From Moringa oleifera (Eukaryota; Streptophyta; Magnoliopsida; Brassicales; Moringaceae), in contig JAJFZO010000094.1 of the NCBI GenBank assembly GCA_021397835.1, positions 10,454,001-10,518,000 of the forward strand: DNA of 64,000 nucleotides, in the 5' to 3' direction. The position numbers and the translations under genes were made by a program. Below the pieces are notes generated by a model. The model did no database searches, had not been told where the DNA came from, and saw only the letters and a program-made list of their open reading frames with translations. Each line of letters starts with the position of its first letter. Position 1 is the first letter of the stretch. This document shows positions 24,839 through 33,771 of the stretch, piece after piece.

Positions 24839-26913
24839 TTATTGTTTGTCATCTGAATTTAATTCGATATTATCTCCAGGACTCTCAGCTTCTGTACTCA
24901 GTGATCCACTCTGCTCTTTATCTTCACTTTTGTTTTCTTTACTCGAAGATTCTTCCATAAAGGAGTTGATTGCCAGCTGGCCAGAGTAAAGGAGTAAACC
25001 AATGGAGTTGATCCCAAAAACAAATGTTGCGAGGTAGCACATTCCATTCACAATCGTCCTGCAATTAGCAGACGAGCAATCATGATTTTAACTCATAAAT
25101 TTACAGCTTGCAGTGTTGAGAGAAAGTAGTAAGGAGAAACCTTATGGTTATCGTTATTTGTCGAACCTGAAATTCAGGAACATAAAAAATTCAGGCTCAT
25201 ATGACAAAATAACCTGAAAATCCTACAACAACACAGAAAACAGCAGCCAACGAACAAACCGAGAAGTTGTCTGAAATTGTCTGGCGATTCAGAGCCATCT
25301 CAATAGTAGTGGTGAACTTATAAAGGATCAGTGCAATCACACCAGCTGATATTCCACCCAACAATGCTTGAACAGGAGATGGAGGGGACTTAGCTTCAAT
25401 AGAAGCTGAACCCATTGCTTTCAAGTTATCCAAAGCCTCTTCCTTCAGTGATTTCTTCGCCCCTGAAGATCTAAATTTCTATGAAAACAAAAATACATTT
25501 TCTCAGGATGAGGAAGAAGTTTGTTAATACTGTAACAAAGTGAATACAAAGAGATGTCAGAACCAGTTCCTCAGAATTCAGATAGAAAGCTGTATAACAT
25601 ATGACAAGACTAACTGAACAGACTAGAAACGAACTGAAGACAAATTCAAAAGAAATCGTTATGAAAGCATAAGCATATGCAGCACAAAACATGAAATGTG
25701 AATGTGAATGAAAATGGAAAGAAACCCATTTCCTTGAAATTCAATTTGATATCAGATGAGAAGTTACAGGATCATGCACATGAACAAATCAACAAAAATG
25801 CCAGCCAGCAAAGACACAGTTCATCCAGTTTGCACAAAACCCAAATACCAAATTACACATACTAATACAGGCATCTATGCTGGCCAACACATGCACAGGA
25901 ACAATTGCACACACATACACACAAAACTGAATTATAAAGCAAACATATTTAAAAGGAAACTGTGGGCAGCAGTCAGTATCCAATTCTTCACTTTTCAAAC
26001 AAAAGGAACAACACACATTGACATTGAACACCATAGCAGCCAATGCCAACCTAATATAACCTAGTCTTCAAACAAAAAGAACACATAAGAAATACCAAAA
26101 ACCAGTTTTTGAAATGCAAACTGAAAACACCGCGCATATTAGTAAAATTTAATGCCAAAACCAAGTACCTCTTACATAATGAAGTAAAATGCAAGAGAAT
26201 TTCAAGTAGAATGTAGATGCACAAAGACTACCTCAGAGCATGCATTAAGCAGAGCCAAATAACAATATTTTTGTAGCCAATGGTGAAGCAAAATAACCGT
26301 AGTACATGAACCAAAGTGAAATTAGTAAATCTTTCATCATGTAGTGGATAGTTTTATAGACAAGCAATGAGTCGTGCTAAAGTAAAGAAATTTAGCAAAA
26401 AGTTTGAGCCACTGAGAGACCCAGTTCACCAAATTCCAAGTACGGAATTAATGAATAAGAACACAGTTAGCCAAAGTAAGGAGTTGAAAGGGAGAAAAAG
26501 AAAGTAAGGCAGATATTTACCAGTTCTTTGGCACGCTTAGCTCGTCGGCGAATGGAGCGGAAGAGGAAGATGGAGATGGCTCCAGTGAGGAGAACGCTGG
26601 TGGCGACCTGTATAGGAGAAGGGTCATCCGTGGAGGCGAAAATGGAGGAGCTAAACGATGATGACGGTGGCAGCTCTACGGGGCCCTCTTCTTCTGCCGC
26701 AGCAATGGTTGTCGTCAGTTGAACCTGTGCGGGCCATTGCTCCGGCCTGGCCGGAGGAACAGCGGAAACAGAAAAGAGAGCAGTGCGTCTGTGGACAGAG
26801 ATAACAGGAGACAGTGAGAGAGGGAGCAGATATTGAGAGGGACTGTGGTAATGAGAGGAAGAGAATGCGAAGTTGGGGGTGATGAGATGGCGGTGGGTTT
26901 GGGACAGAAACAT
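24839..26913 (-). CDS. DUF3082-like plastid membrane protein
   Basis: Four exons on the minus strand (26521-26913, 25260-25478, 25141-25166, 24839-25058) encode 285 residues. The first 60 residues are Ser/His/Pro-rich with few acids (MFLSQTHRHLITPNFAFSSS), as in chloroplast transit peptides. A first hydrophobic helix (about 108-122, VATSVLLTGAISIFLF) is followed by a basic RRRAKRAKEL. A second lies in PPSPVQALLGGISAGVIALI, and a third in VNGMCYLATFVFGINSIGLL, separated by IEMALNRQTISDNFSVRQIT. The tail is acidic. The segment LLGGISAG..ALILYKF..TIE..L is typical of DUF3082, a cyanobacterial-plastid family of unknown function. Exon 3 is only 26 nucleotides. Its position fits my memory of At3g15110 in Arabidopsis, annotated only as a transmembrane protein. 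Confidence 0.82.
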
Positions 26914-27542
26914 TTTCCTACTGCCTTTTCGCTGTTAGTTTTATCTTCCTATCACAAAATTATTAATCTGCATCTTCAATGGAAGTGTATCATTCGGGTG
27001 GCTTTAGATTTTTGGTGGATGTTCATTGATTTTTGGTAAAATATCTTTGGTGGCTTTTCAATTTATTTACTTTAAGAGAACAAATACAAGATGGCACTGT
27101 GTTTGGATCAGTTGATATTAGCAGGAAACTGACAAACGAAAACAAAGAAACCCACATTTTCAGTTACATTTAGTAATAATTTTTTTTTCATTCTATATAC
27201 CAAATACGATGGATAAATTGTATATGTAAAGGCACGACTGAACATAGAGCAAACAAAATGTATTAAACATTTGGATTCAAAATCCCTGAAAATTTATTGT
27301 CTGTATCCCTTTTAGCAGTTCTTTGAAATTTTTACTTTTCTTGGTAGCACATATCAGTGGCAAAACTCTGCTCTCGCATTAGATGAATGGCTATCTGTCC
27401 TTGGAGTACAGTACAGTACCCAAGAAAGGAAAGAATTTCATCACTTGGAAAAAAAGACAAACAAAAAATGATTAGCAAGTGGGTGTAATCAGAGCTCATC
27501 CCAGATGTCAAAAAACATTAGTGGATCAATATGCTTAAAGTC
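26914..27542. other. Promoter of the DUF3082-like gene and 3' flank of the DUF1685 gene
   Basis: About 630 bases between two minus-strand genes. AT-rich, with no reading frame of note and no clear TATA element near the DUF3082-like start. Confidence 0.5.
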
Positions 27543-28943
27543 TCAGCAGCCTTGCCGCACGTTAGTGGCGACAGCTCTGGCCCAGAACTTGATCTGTGCC
27601 TTCATGTCTTCTGCAGAATCCTTGACAACCCAGGTTGGTATTGGAGGGGCACAGCCCTGTGCAAGCCATGCCTCAGAGAGATAAGTCCTCCTCAGCTTGT
27701 CAGGGCTTACCTCTTCTTGCTTCTTATCTTGCAAGCCTGGTAGGATGTTAACCACACTGGGGCTCAGTTCCTGTTTGTCAAATGTGAAACCCAGATCCTT
27801 GAACCCTTGAAGTTCTTCGAATTCAAGATCGCTTAAGCTTTTCCTGGTTGTCTTCTTCTTTAGGTAACGCTGTCTGGTTTCTTTAACACTGCTTGTGGAA
27901 GAACTCTGTGTGTCCGGACTTTTTGGTGGCTGGTGTTTGGGAACGCTAGGACTCTGCGTAATTGCCTGAAATCATATCATAAATATCAGATGCTTGAAGA
28001 AGACCCATTTCACATTTAATTCAATATTTCACTAGAAATTTCTCGGCAACCTACAGAGAAGGTAAGCCCATCATATCCAATCAAGATCAAACAAGAAAGA
28101 GGGCATCTTCACAAAGTGATTAGTATCAAACTTAAGATTGTAGGAATATATTCTAGAGCTGGATTGCCCTGTTTTAGCTCATTGATCTTAATCTTTCACT
28201 ATTTCAAGCAAGAAATCAACTGAATATGGAAGTATCCTAGCTATATGAACTTTCAGTATCAGTACTGATTAAAGAACTGAGGATTGCAGCATTAGTACCT
28301 TTGAAGTCTGTCTGGGGGGCAAGGATTCAGTTGAGCAAGCCAGTGCTTCTCGAATCAATTTGCTCATTCTGGCATCACTGTCTTTATCTTGATACGTATC
28401 TTCCCTGCCCATATTTGACGGCAAGGTTTGTGTTCTTTGCAAATTACCTCTGGATGATTTACCAGCCACTTTTGGCGTCCTCCTAGTATTACTTTCTTTC
28501 GCTGGAGTTCTTTCCTTTTCTGCAGAAGTTGGCTTTGGCTGCTGCTGCAAAATTTGATCTGACAGTTGCCTAGTCAATTTGTTGATCCTAGACTTGCCTT
28601 CTTTCCGCTGCACTTCTTCTTTCTTCCCCATATAAGGTGGCAAAGATGGTGCACGAACCAAACCACGTCGAACTACACCATCATCTGCCAGCTTCTTTGC
28701 AGACGCAGAGCTTGCAGTATGTGAGTTCTCGCCCAACAGTGCTTGATCAAAGCTCGATGAAGGGGAAGGATCAGAGCGACACCTTAACATCCTTTCTCTT
28801 CTGTTAAGCAGGTTGTCAAAAAACCAACACTTCTCTGAAAGATGATCAAGAGCTTCCGCTTTGGCATCTCTACTGCTAGAAAATGGCTCACAAGCTTCAT
28901 CTTCAGCGGACTCCATATCTGAGGAAGGAAAAAGAAAAGACAT
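27543..28943 (-). CDS. DUF1685 family protein
   Basis: Two coding exons (28299-28943, 27543-27965) give 355 residues from the ATG at 28943. A second in-frame ATG at 28916 directly follows an acceptor-like CTTCCTCAG, so translation may start there (346 residues) after an unseen 5' exon. Near the N-terminus is EKCWFFDNLLNRRERMLRCRSDPS. Two similar motifs follow, RAPSLPPYMGKKEE and RTQTLPSNMGREDT, as in other members. The diagnostic C-terminal domain starts near residue 258 (SLSDLEFEELQGFKDLGFTF) and ends with DMKAQIKFWARAVATNV. Function of the family is unknown; no membrane segment or enzyme motif is visible. The phase-0 intron has clean ends. Confidence 0.88.
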
Positions 28944-29820
28944 AATGAAGGGACGTCTGCAGAAAGACTAACAGGGAGATTCTTGTGTATTTTCTCGTCT
29001 TTTATTGTGTCATCTAATTCAAAGCCGCAAATGGGGCATTGAAACTGACTAGGAGAGGCCCCCATTAGTGGGGCAAGGACACCCATGTGCCTTGAGCTCA
29101 CAAGACTGAATATTTTATGGGGGGAGGACAGTGTGAGGATGTTTTTAATATCTGGGATGACTGAATTCCCAAGTGGGTGCCTGTGAATTCAATTCTAATA
29201 ACCAAAAAATGAAGGGAAAGTTTATTGCTTAGATGCATGATCCTCTGTCATGCCAGCAAAGAAGCCATGTGAGAGCCCCCTGTTTTTGTTTATGAAGCAA
29301 ACACGAATTGGGTCTTTTTGAGTTGTTTTCTCTCTGTCAATAATGTGACAACTAATGTTAGAGACTGCCAAAATATTAGCCCAAAAAGGGTTCATCTGTT
29401 AAAGCTCCGCTTGTGGTATATTTTTGTGTAAAGGGTCATTTAAAGAGGCTGCAAATTGGGGCACCAACTCTTTGGCTTGTCCAACAGGAACTCACCTTTT
29501 TCTTTCTTTCTTTTTCCTTTCTTTTGTTGGGCTTGGGAGACAGTTTGGTTGCTTTGCTGGGCATTCAAAAGAAAAGCAGACATACTGTCACTGTGTCCGT
29601 GATGAACTTTTTGAAGAAAGTTTGCTTTTTCAACTTTGCTAAAGAACCCTCAAATCAATCAAAGAATCAGAACAATAAAGAAAAGATATTAGGGCCTTTG
29701 GGGAGCTTGCACGTTGAAATGGGCCTAAATCTATGAGGCTTCAGCAAAAGGATAAAGCTTTCTGTAGCACAAAAAGATTATGAGACAACTTCTTCCAACA
29801 AATCTTCCAATTTACTAAGT

Positions 29821-29928
29821 CATCTCATAAGCATGGTGCCTTTACATGATCATCCCATGAACTCCTTATTTTTTCATCTCATAAGCATGATGCCTTTACA
29901 TGATCATCCCATGACCTCCTTATTTTTA
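29821..29928. repeat. Two-copy 54-bp tandem repeat
   Basis: Units at 29821-29874 and 29875-29928 both begin CATCTCATAAGCATG and contain CCTTTACATGATCATCCCAT. Only a few mismatches separate them, so the duplication is recent. Confidence 0.9.
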
Positions 29929-30335
29929 AGTTCAGCTCCATTAATGTTACCCTGTTTCTTTAATCATTTAGCAAAGGAAAATGACAAGAACAAACAAATA
30001 CCTGGATTTTAATTTGTGATCAATTCGTCTTCTTATCTCTCTTTTTTTTTTCCTTGCATACCCACTTCTTTTGTTGTTTGGTTAGTCTACTTGCAAAATT
30101 TAGCATAGTGTAATTACCATAGCTGATAAGTTAGGGCTTGGTATAATTGCCCAATAGGCAATAGGTAATGCATGACTGCTATTTTATGTGCACACCAATG
30201 AGTCTAGTAATACCTGGCTAGCAACAATGTGATACCCATCCTGGAATTTTAGCCCCTCCTTACAAAAAGAAGTGTAAGTGAAAAGGAAGCTGAATGGAAG
30301 AAATGAAGAGGGAGGGAGGGAGAGACCCTGGTTGT

Positions 30336-30341
30336 TTATAT
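30336..30341 (+). promoter_or_regulatory. Putative TATA box of the first UGT
   Basis: TTATAT in the context GTTTATATTTG lies 71 bases before the start codon at 30412, a spacing that gives a leader of about 40 bases. Inferred from motif and position only. Confidence 0.4.
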
Positions 30342-30411
30342 TTGTACTTCTTGATGCTCATTCAGACCCTGATGGAAGTTGGAGAAGAGACAGAAACTAA
30401 GGGCAGAATCA

Positions 30412-31791
30412 ATGGCTGACCCTAATAGCTGGAACTTTCATATAGTCATTTTTCCATGGTTCGCAGCTGGGCACATGACCCCATACCTCCATCTCTCTAA
30501 CAAACTTGCTGAAAAAGGCCACACGATAAGTTTCTTGCTTCCCAGAAAAGCTCTGCAGCAATTGGAGCATCTCAATCTGCATCCGGATCTTATTACCTTA
30601 CACCCTCTCACCATTCCCCATGTCGATGGCCTCCCCGCCGGTGCCGAGACCGCTTCCGATATACCCATTGCCTTGACCCATTTTCTCTCCATAGCCATGG
30701 ACCGAACGAGAGACCAAGTTGAAGCTGTGATCCGTGAAAGGAAGCCAAAATTGGTTATGTATGATAGTGCTCATTGGGTATCGGAACTAACCAGACCGCT
30801 TGGGATCAAAAGCATATGCTACAACGTTGTTTGTGCTGCAGCAATCGCCATTTCTCTCGTTCCTGCACGTAATATTGGAAAACGAAAGCCCATTACAGAG
30901 GAAGAAGCAGCTTTGCTGCCTGCTGGGTACCCCTCTTCCAAAGTTGTGTTGCGCGGCCACGAAGCGCGCTCTCTGTTATTTTTGTCGCAACCGTTTGGAG
31001 ACGGGATGACATTCTACCAGCGGATCACGATGGCCTTGAAGAACTGTGATGCAATAGCAATAAGGACTTGCAAGGAGATAGAAGGGAAATTCTGTGACTA
31101 CATACGGAGCCAGTACGGAAAGCCAATTCTCTTAAGCGGCCCAGTTTTGCCTGAACCGACCAGGATAGTCCCGTTAGAAGACCGGTGGGCTAAGTGGCTA
31201 GAAGGGTTCGATTCAGGCTCAGTGGTGTTTTGTGCATTCGGTAGCCAAGTCATTCTTGAGAAGGACCAGTTCCAAGAATTATTACTAGGGTTTGAACTCA
31301 CAGGGCTTCCATTTCTTGTAGCGCTAAAGCTCCCGGCTACATCAACGGCGGACGAAGCCTTGCCGGAGGGGTTCGAGGAGAGGGTGAAAGGGAGAGGAAT
31401 GGTTTGCAGTGAATGGATGCAGCAGCCACTGATACTGGGTCACCCATCAGTAGGTTGTTTCGTGAACCACTGTGGGTTTGGGTCAATGTGGGAGTCATTG
31501 ATGAGTGATTGCCAGATAGCTCTGGTGCCACATCTGGGTGACCAGATCTTGAATACTAAGCTGATGGCTGAGGAACTAAACGTTGCAGTGGAGGTGAAGA
31601 GAGAAGAGAGCGGATGGATCTCTAAAGAGAACTTGTGCAAAGCCATCAAGTCCGTGATGGACAAAGACAGTGAGGTGGGTAATACGGTGAGGATCAACCA
31701 TGCCAAATGGAAGAAAACACTCGAAAGCTCAGGTTTAATGAGTCATTATATCGATAATTTTATCAAAAGTATCCATGATCTTGTTATGTAA
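30412..31791 (+). CDS. UGT79-like UDP-glycosyltransferase, copy 1
   Basis: An intronless frame of 459 residues starting MADPNSWNFHIVIFPWF. Family 1 glycosyltransferases of the UGT79/UGT91 branch add a second sugar (rhamnose, xylose or glucose) to flavonoid glycosides in the cytosol. The catalytic His is H21 in FAAGHMTPYLHLS, and its Asp partner is probably D118 in LVMYDSAHW. The PSPG nucleotide-sugar box lies near residues 330-378, with HPSVGCFVNHCGFGSMWES and the terminal GDQ. The HCGFGS form in place of HCGWNS is typical of this branch. The box begins SEWMQQ, where most UGTs have a form of WxPQ, so Pro is missing. The codons upstream of 30412 are open but contain no ATG. The sugar donor and acceptor cannot be read from the sequence. 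Confidence 0.92.
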   Translation: MADPNSWNFHIVIFPWFAAGHMTPYLHLSNKLAEKGHTISFLLPRKALQQLEHLNLHPDLITLHPLTIPHVDGLPAGAETASDIPIALTHFLSIAMDRTRDQVEAVIRERKPKLVMYDSAHWVSELTRPLGIKSICYNVVCAAAIAISLVPARNIGKRKPITEEEAALLPAGYPSSKVVLRGHEARSLLFLSQPFGDGMTFYQRITMALKNCDAIAIRTCKEIEGKFCDYIRSQYGKPILLSGPVLPEPTRIVPLEDRWAKWLEGFDSGSVVFCAFGSQVILEKDQFQELLLGFELTGLPFLVALKLPATSTADEALPEGFEERVKGRGMVCSEWMQQPLILGHPSVGCFVNHCGFGSMWESLMSDCQIALVPHLGDQILNTKLMAEELNVAVEVKREESGWISKENLCKAIKSVMDKDSEVGNTVRINHAKWKKTLESSGLMSHYIDNFIKSIHDLVM

Positions 31792-32347
31792 GAGACCCTG
31801 CATGCATATATGCTCCTGAAATACCATTCCAATTGATGGAAAGTGTAGCTTTGAACTACGAATTGGCTCACTCTTCATATAGATTCAGGGGATAAACTGC
31901 TGACTTCATGGACACAAACTTTTTCAATGAATTTGATCAGTTGAATGGATGAAATTTTTTAAAAAGTAAATAATAATTAATGAATTTGATTTTGAATCAA
32001 ATCCGCTTTATTGATTGAACCTAAAAGAGAGTGGCCAGCTACCGCTCATTCAATTAAATAAAAATAACAAGTTGCCATTAATTATTTTCAGAAATCTCCA
32101 GCTACCGCTCCGTACCATGAATTTTCTGTGGAGGACTGTCCGGTGAAGTCCAAGAACCGAGGAAGGCCGAGGACCAAACTGTGTAATGAATTAGCCTGAA
32201 GGCACCCTCCACCTGAAGTGGGTGGTTAAGGTAGCTAGGAACATTAGCTAGCTAAAGAGCAATTTATTCGTATTTGCTTATATAGATGAGGGCGGTCATG
32301 AGTGTGCAACTCTTCCATTGAAACTCAATACCTTGTCATCAGTGAAG
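31792..32347. other. Spacer and promoter of UGT copy 2
   Basis: From about 32060 to the start codon this sequence is closely repeated at 36437-36716 before the UGT fragment. Both contain ATTAATTATTTTCA, AATCTCCAGCTACCGCT and an identical 50-base stretch ending in TATATAGATGAG. This defines a duplicated promoter unit. Confidence 0.75.
32279..32284 (+). promoter_or_regulatory. Putative TATA box of UGT copy 2
   Basis: TATATA within TTGCTTATATAGATGAG lies 64 bases before the start codon. The same element is conserved before the UGT fragment (36641-36646). Confidence 0.5.
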
Positions 32348-33771
32348 ATGACTCGCAACGATAGCTCGAAGCTTCATGTAGCCATGCTTCCTTGGTTTGC
32401 ATATGGCCATATGATTCCGTACCTTCATCTCTCCAACAAGCTTGCTGAAAAAGGCCATAGAGTCTCCTTCATCTTGCCCAAGGGAGCGCCACCGAAGCTG
32501 CAACCTTTAAACCGCTATCCAGATCTCATTACCTTCGTCCCTCTTGTCGTTCCCCATGTAGATGGTCTTCCTCCAGGCGCTGAAACCACCGCTGAAGTTC
32601 CATTCCATCTTCATGAAATCACCGCTGAAGTTCCTTCGTTGCCATGGACAAAACACAAGACCAACTTGAAACCATTTTGAGAGTCCTTAAGCCGCACATC
32701 GTCTTCTTCGATTTAGCATGCTGGATTCCCTCTCTGACTCGTCAACTTAACGACATGGTTTCCGTTTACTATTCTGTGGTGAACGCAACCGTGCAAGCGC
32801 TCTACATGATCCCAGCTCGGAGAATGGCTGCGGACATGACCCTTGAAGAGTTTTTGCAGCCTCCTGCTGGCTACCCGTCTTCTCGAGTGGCATTTAAACC
32901 TGAAGAGGCAACTCGAGCGATGTTCCATCCGGATCGCCTAGGGGATGTGGTGTCCTTATGGAAGCGCATAACTACTAGCATGAAAGAGAGTGACGTGATG
33001 GCTTTTAGGACTTATTCCGAGATCGAAGGACCATTCTGCAACTCTCTCGCCGAGCAGTATGCGAAGCCTGTGCTGCTCACCGGGCCTACCTTTCCTGAAT
33101 CAGCAGACACACAACTTGAGGAAAAATGGGCTAATTGGTTAAGCCGCTTTGAGGCAGGTTCTGTAGTGTACTGTGCATTCGGTACCCAAATTTCACTTAC
33201 CAAAGATCAGTTTCAAGAGCTGGCTTTGGGGTTCGAGTTATCTGGGCGGCCATTCCTGGTGGCCCTATCTCCACCAGAAGGATGCTCGACTGTAGAAGAA
33301 GCATTGCCGGAGGGGTTTCAACAGAGGATTCAAGGGAGAGGATGGGTGTCCGGAGAGTGGGTACCGCAAAAGCTGATACTTGAACACCCATCTGTTGGGT
33401 GTTTTGTGAGTCACTGCGGGTTTGGTTCTATGTGGGATGGTTTGCTGAGTGATTGCCAGATAGTAATGGTGCCATATCTACCTGACCAGATTGTGGGAAC
33501 CAGACTACTGGTAGAGGAATTCAAGGTAGCAGTTGAAGTGGAGAGAGCAGCGGATGGGTGGATTCCTAAGGAGAACCTGAGCAAAGCGATCAAGTTGGTG
33601 ATGGATAAAGACAGTCATCTGGCAGCCTTGCTGAAGAGCAACCATGCCAAGTTGAAGAAGGAACTTTCTCGCCAAGATATCCAAGAAAATTACCTGAGCA
33701 ACTTCATTGAGAGCCTGCAGAATTTCTTGGCATCCAAGAACTATGCTGAAGGTGCGAATAAATTAGCTTGA
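32348..33771 (+). pseudogene. UGT79-like glycosyltransferase, copy 2, frameshifted
   Basis: The N-terminal part reads from 32348 (MTRNDSSKLHVAMLPWFAYG) with the catalytic His, then leaves frame and stops at 32680. The rest reads from about 32644 (MDKTQDQLETILRVLKPH) to 33771 in another frame, with a complete PSPG box (EWVPQKLILEHPSVGCFVSH, HCGFGSMWDG). Compared with intact copy 4 there is a net insertion of 11 bases between 32612 and 32644. A 15-base sequence, CACCGCTGAAGTTCC, occurs twice there (32587-32601 and 32620-32634), which suggests a templated duplication. A protein started at 32644 would lack the catalytic His and most of the acceptor-binding domain. Apart from the break, coding identity to copy 4 is high and there are no internal stops, so the damage is recent or a sequence error. 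Confidence 0.8.

Larger units (their letters stand above)
28944..30411. other. Intergenic between divergent DUF1685 and UGT genes
   Basis: Divergent promoters should lie here: DUF1685 on the minus strand and the first UGT on the plus strand. It contains the 54-base tandem repeat at 29821-29928. A TTATAT element at 30336-30341 lies about 75 bases before the UGT start codon. No gene is supported. Confidence 0.55.

Noticed and set aside
25905..25925. Short CA-rich stretch as a microsatellite
   Set aside because: It is interrupted and short (CACACATACACACA), within an intron, and below a useful repeat length.
30379..30411. Eleven extra N-terminal codons on UGT copy 1
   Set aside because: The extension starts at TTG, not ATG. 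The ATG at 30412 gives the normal UGT N-terminus and length.
32348..33771. Treating UGT copy 2 as a working gene with an intron across the break
   Set aside because: The mismatch to copy 4 is only an 11-base net insertion with no usable splice pair, and the family is normally intronless here.
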